64,000 bases of DNA from NCBI GenBank assembly GCA_017549025.1, contig JAFYWB010000029.1, positions 24,981 through 88,980 of the forward strand, in the 5' to 3' direction. The notes beneath the pieces were generated by a model. That model saw nothing but the letters and a program-made list of their open reading frames with translations. It ran no database searches and was not told where the DNA came from. Each line of letters starts with the position of its first letter. The stretch's first letter is position 1. A program made the position numbers and the translations under genes. This DNA is from Treponema sp. Lineage in GTDB: Bacteria; Spirochaetota; Spirochaetia; Treponematales; Treponemataceae. Of the stretch, positions 43,870-53,072 are shown one piece after another.

Positions 43870-44300
43870 CATTTGTTACTCATTCAGCAGAGGAAACAAT
43901 CCTTTTAGGAAAAAAGATTGGTTCAAAGCTGCAACCTGGAGCAATTATCGCCATGGAAGGAACCTTGGCTGCAGGCAAAACCACCATTACCAAGGGTATT
44001 GCAGAGGCTTTAGGGGTAGATGAAACCATTACAAGCCCCACCTTTACCCTGATTTCCGAGTACGAGGGTACCTATCCCCTTTACCACATGGATATGTATC
44101 GCCTTGATTCTGGTGAGGATTTTATTAATCTGGGTGTAGAAGACCTTATGTATGGTGATGGAATCAGTATAATCGAATGGAGCGAGCGAGTGAGAGAGGA
44201 ATTACCCGCTTCTACCATTACCCTGCGTCTGGAAATACGTCAGGATGGAGGGCGAAACATCTACCTTGAAAACTGGCCCTACGGAGAAATTGAGTCATGA
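43866..44300 (+). CDS. tsaE: tRNA threonylcarbamoyladenosine biosynthesis ATPase TsaE
   Basis: 144 residues. The Walker A motif GTLAAGKTT starts at residue 32. The family segments TSPTFTLISEYEG, LYHMDMYRLDSGEDF and IIEWSERV are all present. With TsaB, TsaC and TsaD it makes t6A37 in tRNAs that read ANN codons. It overlaps tsaB by ATGA. Confidence 0.95.
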   Translation: MTFVTHSAEETILLGKKIGSKLQPGAIIAMEGTLAAGKTTITKGIAEALGVDETITSPTFTLISEYEGTYPLYHMDMYRLDSGEDFINLGVEDLMYGDGISIIEWSERVREELPASTITLRLEIRQDGGRNIYLENWPYGEIES

Positions 44301-44956
44301 AAGCACTGGCAATAGATAGTGCAGTAACCTGCATTAGTTTGGCGGCTTGTAACCAGCAAAAGAAGGCTTCTGTAACCTTGGACATTGGAATGCGGCAATC
44401 AGAAAAGCTCATTCCCGCTATTGAGTATGTGCTGCAGCAAGTGGAATTGGAGGCTTCTCAGCTTAATTTTGTGGCTTTAAGTGGAGGGCCTGGTTCTTTT
44501 ACTGGACTGAGACTGGGATTTGCCGCCGCCAAGGGATTGCAGCTTTCCACAGGCTGCCCAGTGTATTCCATTCCAACACTGCAAGCTCAGGCTGAACCCT
44601 ATAGCTCTTGGCCTGGGAAGGTAATTTCTGCAATAGATGCTAAAAAGGACCGGTTTTACGTGCAGTTTTTCTTTCAGGGAAAGGAAATAAGTCAAAGCCA
44701 GGATATTGGTATAGAAGAAATTGCCCAGCAGATAAGAGCGGAGGATCAGGTTCTTATTGTGGGGCCTGACAGTGAGGCCCTGCTTGAAAGACTGAAAAGC
44801 TTTAATCCTGATCTAAAACTCTGTCGTTTTCCGAGCCTTTCAAGCTCCATTACCGATGCTTTGTTTACTCTCGGAAGCAAGGCCACGAAAAGCCTTGAGC
44901 CCTACGAAGGCCCTATTTACTTGCGGAAAAGTGAAGCTGAAGAAAACCAGCAGTAA
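44297..44956 (+). CDS. tsaB: tRNA threonylcarbamoyladenosine biosynthesis protein TsaB
   Basis: 219 residues of the actin-like ATPase fold. MKALAIDSAVTCISLAAC opens the first strand, and ALSGGPGSFTGLRLGFAAAK is the diagnostic TsaB block. DAKKDRFYVQFF follows. It is the scaffold partner of TsaD. It is last in the unit, before a strong terminator. Confidence 0.94.
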   Translation: MKALAIDSAVTCISLAACNQQKKASVTLDIGMRQSEKLIPAIEYVLQQVELEASQLNFVALSGGPGSFTGLRLGFAAAKGLQLSTGCPVYSIPTLQAQAEPYSSWPGKVISAIDAKKDRFYVQFFFQGKEISQSQDIGIEEIAQQIRAEDQVLIVGPDSEALLERLKSFNPDLKLCRFPSLSSSITDALFTLGSKATKSLEPYEGPIYLRKSEAEENQQ

Positions 44957-44993
44957 AAGAGTTGGTTCAAAAATTGTAAATCAATAGGAACAA

Positions 44994-45028
44994 GGGGCTG
45001 TCTATTTCTAAGACAGCCCCATTTTTTT
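44994..45028 (+). terminator. Intrinsic terminator after tsaB
   Basis: GGGGCTGTCT (44994-45003) pairs with AGACAGCCCC (45011-45020), followed by T7. Confidence 0.92.
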
Positions 45029-45048
45029 GAGAAGGCCCTCAGCGTGTT

Positions 45049-47094
45049 TTAACGAATGTCAAAGTAGAATCTGCTCAAATAGGTGTATCTATTTTTAGCC
45101 CGTTCCCAGAAGGGACTTTGTGGATAAGAATCCATAACGTGCTTGTAGGCCTTTTGTGCTTCCTTAATGTTTTTGATGGCAGATTTTGACTCCAGAACCT
45201 GGCCCTTGAGATAATACCCAGCGTCAAAATCGCTGACAGCAATTTCAAAGAACTTGTTCAAGGTATCCAAGGCAGCAGGAAAATCCTCTGCGTAAAAATA
45301 ATCTTGAGCTTGATCCAAAAGCATTTCTTGAGCCTGCGGCTGACTAGAATCAGCCGCACTGGTACTCATGTCAGCGGTACGTTGGCGCTCCAATTCTTGG
45401 CTTACCCACGGTAAATCCATGTTTTCCATGGACATACCTGTTTCTGGATTGAAGTTATCCTGAGGAGGGGTATTGGTAGCCAATTCTGGCTGATAGGTTT
45501 CCTGCTGCAGGGTAGAAACCTGGGCAGAGGAATTTCGTGCTACAGAGTCTTGAGATGTGGTTTGAGGAGGAACAATTACTGTGGCTGCAGGACTTGCTTC
45601 ACGAGGGACAGCAGGTGTGGTTGTAGCTGTAGTTGCTGCCTGCGCAGGTGCTACTTGCGTAGCGGCTACTTGCGTAGTGGCTACTTGCGCAGGGACTACT
45701 TGCGTAGCGGCTACTTGCGTAGTGGCTACTTGAGGAGCACTGGCTGTTACGCTTTCACTTGGCATAGGTGCAGTAGTTGTGGTAGTAGTTTCCCGAACTG
45801 CTGGTGCTGTGGTTGTAGCTACAGTATTGGTAGTAGCTATTGTACTTTGAGCTACAGGCTTATTTTGTGAAGCTACGGCTTGCTGCTGTGAAGAAGCTAC
45901 TGATGATGAAGCTCCAGCAGAAGTGGCCTTTGGGGTAGTATCCTGAGATACTTCCTGAGGAAATTCCTCAAGAACTTTCTGAGGAAGTTCCTGTGCAATT
46001 TCCGTAACAAAATCCTGAGGCTGGGGAATAACCTCCTGATAGCCGGGAACAATGGTTTCATAGTTGGGAGCAATTACCCGAAAGCCGTTTTGTGCAATCT
46101 TGTCAGTAATAGTAACTTCAAGGAAATCATCAATGAAGGTGGCAGAAAGCACATCCTGCTTGTAAAAATGTAGGATGGTGGTACCTGGTTTGGTGGACTT
46201 CATGGTAAAAGAGGTATCCTCACTGGTACGACGACGACCAAAATAAGTGAGACTGGGTGTTCCAATGGAGGTTCCATCCTTTGTCACCTCACCAAGATAG
46301 ACCCAACCTGTTCCTGGATACCGTATATCAAGATACTGCTCCTTATCCATAATCACTGAGCGGGAAGGAACTACAAAATCCTCCAGCACACCTTGGGTTG
46401 CGTTGATGTCCACTGGTTCACTGGGTGTAAGCTCACTGTCCATGGCTAGTGACTCGAGAGTCTCCGACTCTGGAGTCTCTGGTTCTGGGGCAGCTGATTC
46501 AGCAAGTTCAGTCTCTGCTAAAACTGGCTCTACAGATTCATCTGTCATTGTCACTGAGGACTCGGCTTCTTCACCTTCTTCTTGTACTAGCTCCACGATT
46601 ACCGCTTCTTCAGCTGACTCCGCCTCGAGAACAGCAGCTGCAGGTACAGGAATCTCTTCATTGACCTCAGAAGGGGTTTCCACCACCAGAGCCAAGTCAT
46701 CTTCCACTACCACAGCCATGTTTTCTTGGTTGTAGGCGGACGGCTCCTGTTGATCTTGGATCAAATCAATGATTTCAATTTCTTGGAGATAATCCTGAGA
46801 ATCATCCTGTGGTGCAATCTCTAAATCAGCCTCAAGAGGAAGGATTTCGTCAGTAACAGGGGAAAAATCATCTAAAGAAGCAGTCTCTTGTACAGGATCA
46901 GAATCAGCAGGAGCTACCGCTTCGTCATCAGACTGCACCAATTCAGCTTCTTGATTGAGCTGTGAAGAGCTTTGTTCAAGAGCCTGCGGTGAAAGCACAT
47001 CTTCTGGAAGACTTTCTTCTGCAGGGGGCGTTGAGGAACAAGAAATCATGAGCCAGCAAAGGCAGAGAATACAAGGAACTATAAAACGCTTCAA
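45049..47094 (-). CDS. Large lipoprotein with acidic low-complexity region, TQVA repeats and C-terminal TPR-like domain
   Basis: 681 residues. A lipoprotein signal ends LMISCSS, with Cys19 as the acylation site. Residues about 22-220 are very rich in Glu, Ala, Asp and Ser. Residues about 230-340 form a compact domain (YPGTGWVYLGEVTKDG, PGTTILHFYKQD). A Thr/Ala/Gln repeat follows, and the last 90 residues are TPR-like (AQDYFYAEDFPAALDTLNKF, YYLKGQVLESKS, FWERAKNRYTYLSRFY). The design suggests an envelope-spanning scaffold, similar in style to YbgF/CpoB or TolA partners. It overlaps the next upstream gene by 4 bases. Confidence 0.8.
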   Translation of the reverse strand: MKRFIVPCILCLCWLMISCSSTPPAEESLPEDVLSPQALEQSSSQLNQEAELVQSDDEAVAPADSDPVQETASLDDFSPVTDEILPLEADLEIAPQDDSQDYLQEIEIIDLIQDQQEPSAYNQENMAVVVEDDLALVVETPSEVNEEIPVPAAAVLEAESAEEAVIVELVQEEGEEAESSVTMTDESVEPVLAETELAESAAPEPETPESETLESLAMDSELTPSEPVDINATQGVLEDFVVPSRSVIMDKEQYLDIRYPGTGWVYLGEVTKDGTSIGTPSLTYFGRRRTSEDTSFTMKSTKPGTTILHFYKQDVLSATFIDDFLEVTITDKIAQNGFRVIAPNYETIVPGYQEVIPQPQDFVTEIAQELPQKVLEEFPQEVSQDTTPKATSAGASSSVASSQQQAVASQNKPVAQSTIATTNTVATTTAPAVRETTTTTTAPMPSESVTASAPQVATTQVAATQVVPAQVATTQVAATQVAPAQAATTATTTPAVPREASPAATVIVPPQTTSQDSVARNSSAQVSTLQQETYQPELATNTPPQDNFNPETGMSMENMDLPWVSQELERQRTADMSTSAADSSQPQAQEMLLDQAQDYFYAEDFPAALDTLNKFFEIAVSDFDAGYYLKGQVLESKSAIKNIKEAQKAYKHVMDSYPQSPFWERAKNRYTYLSRFYFDIR
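45636..45740 (-). repeat. 15-bp tandem repeat inside the lipoprotein gene
   Basis: Six units starting CTACTTG (plus strand) lie in register at 45651, 45666, 45681, 45696, 45711 and 45726, with a degenerate seventh at 45636. They encode A/T-T-Q-V-A/P pentapeptides. A 45-bp higher-order period is visible (45651-45695 against 45696-45740). Confidence 0.85.
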
Positions 47095-47426
47095 GGAGCG
47101 GCCTCCAACAAATCGGATATAAGCTCATCGTTGGCAGCTCTCAGAGCGTCCAACAACTGCTCATCTGGAGGTGAAAACCATCTATCAATATCCTGTTCAG
47201 TCCACGTGTAGTCCTTGGGGCGCACAAGGTAATATTCGTCTGGTGTAGACGGAGGCTCCGGTGCCACAAGGGGCTGATGAAGGGTAAAATTTTCATCAAA
47301 GCTTAGCTTCTTCTTCTTGAACAGATTGCTTTCTCCCACCGTGATAATTATAACAGCAATAAGGAAAAAAACTAGTAGAAGAAGTATACTAATCTTTGCA
47401 AATTTTGGTATATCAATTCGATTCAT
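47091..47426 (-). CDS. Small single-pass membrane protein of unknown function
   Basis: 111 residues. One transmembrane helix (ISILLLLVFFLIAVIIITVG, residues about 12-31) with a basic stop segment KKKK, then a proline-rich, acidic soluble part that probably faces the periplasm. It sits between smc and the large lipoprotein gene and overlaps both (14 and 4 bases), so the three are coupled. Confidence 0.8.
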   Translation of the reverse strand: MNRIDIPKFAKISILLLLVFFLIAVIIITVGESNLFKKKKLSFDENFTLHQPLVAPEPPSTPDEYYLVRPKDYTWTEQDIDRWFSPPDEQLLDALRAANDELISDLLEAAP

Positions 47427-50340
47427 CTTGATTATCTCCAGAAACTACAGGTTTTGTACGCTTTGGTGGATGAGGTGGAATGTACACATCTTCCTCCAGC
47501 TCCACATCCTCTTCTTCAAAGGGCTCCACGTCAGGCAGAGTTGCTCCACCACCAGCTCCCTCGTTTTCCAACCTAATGGTAATGACCTTACTAACACCAG
47601 ATTCCTCCATGGTAACACCGAGCATGGTTCCAGCACCGGAAACTGTTTTCTTGTTATGGGTAATAACAATGTATTGGCTTACATTAGCAAAATCTCGCAG
47701 GGTATGGATAAATCGCAATACATTCTGCTCGTCCAAGGCAGCGTCAATCTCGTCCAAAAGACAGAAGGGAGAGGGGCGAACCATATAGGTGGCAAACAAC
47801 AGGGCCACCGCTGTCATGGTTTTTTCTCCACCAGACAAGAGGGCAATGTTTTCTAGCTTCTTTCCAGGAGGCTGGGCAAAGATGTCGATACCGGATTCAA
47901 GCACATTCTGGGGATTTACTAGCCGAAGCTCTGCCCTACCACCACCAAAAAGACGGCGGAACATGTTGTGGAAATTCTTCTTGATTTTATTGTAGGTAGC
48001 CAAGAAAAGCTCTGTGGATTCAGCCCGAATTTCCTCGGTAATACGCTGCAGGTCATCCTTGGCCTTTTGCAGGTCTGCAATTTGACCAGCAAGGAATTCG
48101 TAGCGCTCCTTTGTCTCTGCAAATTCCTCTGGAGCAGAAAGGTTTACGTTGCCCAATTCCTTCATAGACTGGCGAGCCTTTGCCAGCTTTTCTCGCAATT
48201 CGGCAGTGGGAACGGTAATGGTATACATCCGCTCCTCGAATTCCATTAAGTCACGGGAATGATTTTCCCGGAAATTTTCCTTTACGTTGCGTATATCTGT
48301 TTCAATGGTGGCCAAGTCCAGACTGTATTTTTCCACTAAGGCCTGACTTTTTGACAATTCAGCAGATTTTTTTTGTACCGCTTCCTTTTTGCCAGAAACA
48401 TCGCTGTTGCGAGAAGAAATTTCCTTTTCCAAGGACTGCAACTCGGAAGTCATGGCAATTCCCTTTCGCTCGATGGAGGCAATCTCCCCTTCCAGCTCCA
48501 AAAGCTGCTGATGAATATCCTCGAACCGGTCCTTTTCTGCAAACAACTCGTTGTTCACTTCACGGAGGGCAGCTTCCTCTGAGGCAAGATTGCGTCGTAA
48601 CAGCCTAATTTTATCCTCTGCAGATTGAATGTGAGTTTGCATCTGGGCTTTTTGAATACGAAGCTCCTCCAAGGTGGCTCGGTACTCATCGATTTTTCCC
48701 ACCAGGCTGGCGTTCTCGCTTTTAAGCTCTGCAATTCTTTCCCGCAATCCATCCTGACGCTCTTGAATCTGTATAATTTCTCTGTCGATGGAGCGCTTCT
48801 TTGTAATAATTCCTTCTGGAGCAAGAAAATCGTCGATAAACTGAGGCGTAGAATCAATATATTTGGTGAGGGCCTCCTTCAGCTGCTGTAGCAAAGATTC
48901 AATTTCTGTGAAGGAATCAAATCCTGTCTTGCTGAATTTTCCTGCGTCGGAGGAGGAAGGATTGGAAATGGCGGCAAAGTCGCTGAAAATATTTTTACGA
49001 CCAGTAGCCAAGGCTAACAGCTTACCTAAAAGGCTATCCACCTGCTCCCGTGCACTGGCACAGGCTGCTGCAGAATAACCTGCATCCTTGAGGCGAGAAT
49101 CCAATTCTGTAACGATGTCTTCTGTTATAGACTCCAAATCCTTTCGGAAATCCACAGCCTGCAGGGTCAGCTCCTGAATGGTCTTTTCGTGCTGGGCCGC
49201 CTGACGATCGTTTTCTGTAATGCGGCTGCTGGCAAGGTTGATATTCTCCTCAAAGGAGGAAATGTTCTTACCAACCTCTTCGATACGACGACGCTGCTGA
49301 TGAAGTCCAGCCTCTTGCTCGTCAATATCCTCCTGAAGAGTTTCAATTTGTTCTGTTAAAAAGGATTGGCGGCCCTCCAGCTGGGTCAATTTTTGCTTGA
49401 TTTCACCCTGTCGCTGGCCCAATTGCTTGGCTTGCTGATCCTTGCCGTTTTTTTCGATGGCAAGACCGTGGATTTGTTTTTCCAGCTCCACCAAGCGACC
49501 TTCCATGGCATTTACTTCTTCCATGTTTTCCGACAAGGAAGCGTTGATGGCATCAATTTCCTGACTTACCGTCTCTCGTAGCTGGGAAGCCTTTTCTAGC
49601 TCCTTAGTTTTGTGCTCCTGGTCCACCAAAAAGCCTTTGAGACGCAACAGCTGAATGTCCAGCTCAAAGTTAAAAATATCGTCACGGAGGCTACGGCAGG
49701 CAATAGCCTTGTCTGACTGCACCTTTAGCACATCATAGGAACGTTTTACCTCTCCCATAATGCCTTCGATTTGGCGCATATTTTCTTCTGTTCGCTCTAG
49801 CTTTCGCTCTGCCTCCGCCCGCTTTACCTTGAAGCGAGTGATACCAGCTGCTTCTTCAAAAAGATAGCGACGGTCCTCTGGCTTGCTGGAAAGGATTTGG
49901 TCAATCTTACCCTGCTCCATTACAGAATAGGCTGCTTTTCCAACACCAGTATCCCAGAAAAGCTCTCGAATATCCTTAAGCTTTACCTGAGCATTGTTGA
50001 TGTAGTATTCACTTTCACCTGAACGATAGAGACGGCGCTTAATGGTAATTTCGCTAATGTCCAAGGGCAACAGCATCTTTTCGTTGGCAATGGTAAGGGT
50101 AACCTCTGCCACGTTTAAGGCCTTGCGAGTTTCCGTACCGTTGAAGATAATGTCTTCCATTTTTTCGGCACGCATATTCTTTGAGCTCTGCTCACCTAAA
50201 ACCCATTTTACAGCGTCCACCACGTTGCTTTTTCCACAACCATTGGGGCCTACTAAGGCAGTAATTCCATCGGAAAATTCTATTCTTGTACGATCAACAA
50301 ATGATTTAAAGCCAAAAATCTCGAGACTTTTTAGAAACAC
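47413..50340 (-). CDS. smc: Chromosome partition protein SMC, short form without recognisable hinge
   Basis: 975 residues from a GTG at 50340, giving the family-type start (V/M)FLKSLEIFGFKSFVD. AGAGG lies 5 bases upstream, and a 14-codon extension is rejected. Walker A GPNGCGKSN is at residues 31-39. The C-terminal head has LLSGGEKTMTAVALLFATYM and LLDEIDAALDEQNV. Two long coiled coils join the heads. Bacterial SMCs are usually 1100-1200 residues with a globular hinge halfway. Here the centre (about residues 425-505) is a short polar stretch (NPSSSDAGKFSKTG) with no hinge motifs. It organises and segregates the chromosome. Confidence 0.9.
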   Translation of the reverse strand: MFLKSLEIFGFKSFVDRTRIEFSDGITALVGPNGCGKSNVVDAVKWVLGEQSSKNMRAEKMEDIIFNGTETRKALNVAEVTLTIANEKMLLPLDISEITIKRRLYRSGESEYYINNAQVKLKDIRELFWDTGVGKAAYSVMEQGKIDQILSSKPEDRRYLFEEAAGITRFKVKRAEAERKLERTEENMRQIEGIMGEVKRSYDVLKVQSDKAIACRSLRDDIFNFELDIQLLRLKGFLVDQEHKTKELEKASQLRETVSQEIDAINASLSENMEEVNAMEGRLVELEKQIHGLAIEKNGKDQQAKQLGQRQGEIKQKLTQLEGRQSFLTEQIETLQEDIDEQEAGLHQQRRRIEEVGKNISSFEENINLASSRITENDRQAAQHEKTIQELTLQAVDFRKDLESITEDIVTELDSRLKDAGYSAAACASAREQVDSLLGKLLALATGRKNIFSDFAAISNPSSSDAGKFSKTGFDSFTEIESLLQQLKEALTKYIDSTPQFIDDFLAPEGIITKKRSIDREIIQIQERQDGLRERIAELKSENASLVGKIDEYRATLEELRIQKAQMQTHIQSAEDKIRLLRRNLASEEAALREVNNELFAEKDRFEDIHQQLLELEGEIASIERKGIAMTSELQSLEKEISSRNSDVSGKKEAVQKKSAELSKSQALVEKYSLDLATIETDIRNVKENFRENHSRDLMEFEERMYTITVPTAELREKLAKARQSMKELGNVNLSAPEEFAETKERYEFLAGQIADLQKAKDDLQRITEEIRAESTELFLATYNKIKKNFHNMFRRLFGGGRAELRLVNPQNVLESGIDIFAQPPGKKLENIALLSGGEKTMTAVALLFATYMVRPSPFCLLDEIDAALDEQNVLRFIHTLRDFANVSQYIVITHNKKTVSGAGTMLGVTMEESGVSKVITIRLENEGAGGGATLPDVEPFEEEDVELEEDVYIPPHPPKRTKPVVSGDNQDESN

Positions 50341-50482
50341 ATGAACCTCTAAGAAAAAAATCGGGCCAAAAAAATTGGCCAAAACCAGTCTATCTATTTT
50401 CGTATGAACTAATTACACAGAGGCAATTTTCACACATAAAGTAGATTGTACCAGTTTTGGCCAATGCTTTCAATATCAATAA

Positions 50483-51631
50483 TTAATAATAGAAGGCCAA
50501 GGAGAAGGCTCCGTGTACCTGGGGAGAGGCTCCAGGATCCAAGCCCTTTTCCTTACCATATAAAGCCATGGACATGTGGAAGGGACCAAGGTCAACACCA
50601 AGTCCTCCAGACAGGTAGGGACCAGTCATACCAAAGCGCAATGCAATGGTCTTGAACAGAACAGCTTCCATTCCGATAGAAAGATCCAGCAAGGGATGGG
50701 GCAAGAAAACAGCACCCTTCCGATTAAACAGCTTGGTAACATTGGCATAATCCACATAGACGGCAAAGGAAGAAAGCACCTTCTTCAGCACACCAGTGGG
50801 AACCTGTACACCAACTCCAAGAGTTAAATCTCCAGCTTGGATAAATTTATTCCATTTATTCTTATCAGAGAAAGCCATGGCAGTAATTGGACCTAATTCT
50901 CTATCCATTCCAAGATAGAGATCCTTCCAAACAGCTGATACAGATAGTATCTCCCACACATTGTAGGTTGCACCAATATCAAAGCCCATACCTAAGGTCA
51001 TGAAGGCAGGCAAGGTAGCAAAATCTATGGAGGTGAGTCCTGTTACAGAGCCCTGATGATAAATACCAAATCTCCCTAAAAGCTCTGTGGTCATTCCCAA
51101 GGATACCTTGTGGATTCCCTGATCGACGATGGGACAGGAAAAACCACCCACAAGGAACAAGTCTGTACCAGCCATGGCCGTCATTGAAGATATAGAGGGA
51201 AGGGCTGTACGAACAAATACGTTATTGTACACCCCAATTCCCCAGTTGTTTGCTACCCGAGAAAAAGTTAATGGCAGCATAATATCGCTATCAATGTAAA
51301 ATCCATTGCTATCTTTCAAAAGATCCATCAAGGTATTCATAATATCTGTATCGCCACCACCTTTCGCCATGGCAAAGACAATACCAGGAGCCTTAGGTGG
51401 CAGGCCAAAATCAAAGGCCAATGTGGGTAAAAATACCTGCTTTCCACTGAACATCATACCACTGGGATTATTCAGCATTACAAAGGGTTGGTCAAAATCA
51501 CAGAGATAGCTTTTACCCATTCCAGAGGAACGAACATCCACCACTGAAGGAACAAAGAAATCCACAGCAGCCAGAGAATAGCTCAGTACAGCTGAAAAAA
51601 AAATCAGACAAACAAAACGCTTCATTTTCAT
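50483..51631 (-). CDS. Outer-membrane beta-barrel protein, FadL/UPF0164-like
   Basis: 382 residues. A signal peptide MKMKRFVCLIFFSAVLSYSLA is followed by AVDFFVPSVVDVRSSGMG. The body alternates hydrophobic and polar residues with many Gly and aromatics, ends in FSLAFYY, and contains MLNNPSGM near the N terminus, like FadL-type proteins (NPA/NPSGM). This suggests an outer-membrane channel for hydrophobic compounds. It overlaps the upstream lipoprotein gene by 4 bases. Family assignment is by feel rather than by alignment. Confidence 0.65.
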   Translation of the reverse strand: MKMKRFVCLIFFSAVLSYSLAAVDFFVPSVVDVRSSGMGKSYLCDFDQPFVMLNNPSGMMFSGKQVFLPTLAFDFGLPPKAPGIVFAMAKGGGDTDIMNTLMDLLKDSNGFYIDSDIMLPLTFSRVANNWGIGVYNNVFVRTALPSISSMTAMAGTDLFLVGGFSCPIVDQGIHKVSLGMTTELLGRFGIYHQGSVTGLTSIDFATLPAFMTLGMGFDIGATYNVWEILSVSAVWKDLYLGMDRELGPITAMAFSDKNKWNKFIQAGDLTLGVGVQVPTGVLKKVLSSFAVYVDYANVTKLFNRKGAVFLPHPLLDLSIGMEAVLFKTIALRFGMTGPYLSGGLGVDLGPFHMSMALYGKEKGLDPGASPQVHGAFSLAFYY

Positions 51632-52398
51632 TCACTGCCCCCTGGCATTTGACCAAGAAGGTCTGAAATATCTAAACCAGCAAATCCAATATCTGTAGCC
51701 TCATCCTTTCGCTCTCCACTCAAGACATTTGTTACACCCATGGCAGCAGACAGAGCAGATGCAGATTCTGCACTGAATCCACTATCCCTCAATTTACTTT
51801 CAAAATTCGCTTTATCAAATGCATCACCATTGGTATTTTCTACAACCTCTTGAAAGGCAGTCATCTTTTCTTCAAAGGAAGCATCATCTTTAGCCTCTGT
51901 TTTCATGGTATTTACGATAAGACTGGCAGCACTGAGGGCCAAAGTTGAGGCATCAGCTGTCTTAAGGATTTCTTCATCCTCCAGAATGGTTTCTAATGCC
52001 TTTGTATTTACATCAGGGGTACCTTGAGTGAGTGCATCCATAATGGCGATAATATCAACTTCTTCACCTTCCTCGGTAAGTTGCTCTACCATATCTCCCA
52101 GCTGAGAAACAGGAAGAATAGCATCAACCCCTGCTTTCAAAAGCTTTTCCTTGTCATCTTTTGACAAATTGCTGATTTCCTCTTGGTCACGACTAGCCAA
52201 CTCATTCAATACATCCGCAGTCTTTTGAGGATCTGAGGACATCTTATCTACATTTCCTGCCAAATCAGCAGTGGACATAGAACCGATGACACCAGAAATG
52301 TCTCTGGAAAAACGGTACAAGGGCTTGGAAAAAAATTCACAAGACATGGTAAGACAAATAAGCACTAAAGAAGTAAAGATAAATAGGCTCTTTTTCAT
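51628..52398 (-). CDS. Helical lipoprotein of unknown function
   Basis: 256 residues. The lipobox LTMSC places the lipidated cysteine at position 20. The mature part is acidic and almost wholly helical with short repeats (DMVEQLTEEGEEVDIIAIMD, LSAASLIVNTMKTEA). It is the first gene of a two-gene unit with the barrel protein, so they may form an envelope pair. AGGAGG precedes the ATG. Confidence 0.8.
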   Translation of the reverse strand: MKKSLFIFTSLVLICLTMSCEFFSKPLYRFSRDISGVIGSMSTADLAGNVDKMSSDPQKTADVLNELASRDQEEISNLSKDDKEKLLKAGVDAILPVSQLGDMVEQLTEEGEEVDIIAIMDALTQGTPDVNTKALETILEDEEILKTADASTLALSAASLIVNTMKTEAKDDASFEEKMTAFQEVVENTNGDAFDKANFESKLRDSGFSAESASALSAAMGVTNVLSGERKDEATDIGFAGLDISDLLGQMPGGSE

Positions 52399-52420
52399 TC
52401 TGTGCCTCCTTAATTATATA

Positions 52421-52449
52421 ATTTTACCAAAAAAGAATTGAAACAACAA
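52421..52449 (-). promoter_or_regulatory. Promoter of the lipoprotein / barrel-protein unit
   Basis: On the minus strand TTGTTG (52449-52444), a 17-base spacer and TAAAAT (52426-52421), with TGG directly before the hexamer. The ribosome site AAGGAGG follows. Confidence 0.6.
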
Positions 52450-52467
52450 CGAAAAATGGAGAAAAAA

Positions 52468-52508
52468 GGTAAAAAAAATGGCACTAGGAGATGAATCCCA
52501 GTGCCAAT
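52468..52508 (-). terminator. Intrinsic terminator of the ferritin gene
   Basis: TGGCACT (52479-52485) pairs with AGTGCCA (52500-52506). On the minus strand a run of T follows. Confidence 0.87.
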
Positions 52509-52527
52509 GTAAAAAAACTCAAATATG

Positions 52528-53040
52528 CTACAGTGTCAGGCTTGGAGCTGCATAGGTGCGGCTTCCCAGATCTGCATCCAGCAGGTAGAGGGAGCGAGCA
52601 TCACCACCAAAAAGCTCCATCTTGGAAATCAATTCGTGGGTATTGGCTTCTTCTTCACCCTGCTCTTTTACGAACCAGTCCAAGAACTGCATGGTGCGAT
52701 AATCCTTCAGCTGTTCTGCAGCGGCATAAATCTCGTTGATGGCGGCTGTTACACCACATTCGTGGGCCAATGCAAAGTGCAGGGGATCGTCCAGCTTTTC
52801 GTAGGTCTTGTTGGGGCGGGAAATGGCCTCCAGCTCCACAAGCTCGTTATTGTTGTGCAGGTACTGATACATCAGCATTCCGTGGTCACGTTCTTCCTGA
52901 GCCTGAATTTTGAACCAGTTGGCAAAGCCCTTCAAACCTTTGTGCTCGTAGTAGTTTGCAAAGTCAAGATACAGATAGGCAGAAAAAAATTCATTGTTTA
53001 CCTGCTTGGTAATCAATGATACAATCTTTGGATCAAGCAA
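52528..53040 (-). CDS. ftnA: Bacterial non-haem ferritin
   Basis: 170 residues from a TTG at 53040. GGAGG (53051-53047) lies six bases upstream, and the product then begins MLDPKIVSLITKQVNNEFF as in other bacterial ferritins. A 16-codon extension to an ATG is rejected. Ferroxidase ligands fall at the family positions: Glu17, Glu50 and His53 (EERDH), with further Glu in the second half (ECGVTAAINE and KEQGEEEANTH). The protein stores iron in a 24-mer shell. A perfect inverted repeat overlaps its promoter region. It is divergent from rex. Confidence 0.93.
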   Translation of the reverse strand: MLDPKIVSLITKQVNNEFFSAYLYLDFANYYEHKGLKGFANWFKIQAQEERDHGMLMYQYLHNNNELVELEAISRPNKTYEKLDDPLHFALAHECGVTAAINEIYAAAEQLKDYRTMQFLDWFVKEQGEEEANTHELISKMELFGGDARSLYLLDADLGSRTYAAPSLTL

Positions 53041-53072
53041 TTTATACCTCCGATAAAATAGTAAAGGAATTA

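Noticed and set aside
45550..45870. Cysteine-rich frame (106 residues) on the plus strand
   Set aside because: It is the reverse reading of the 15-bp repeat in the lipoprotein gene, and the cysteines come from the repeat itself.
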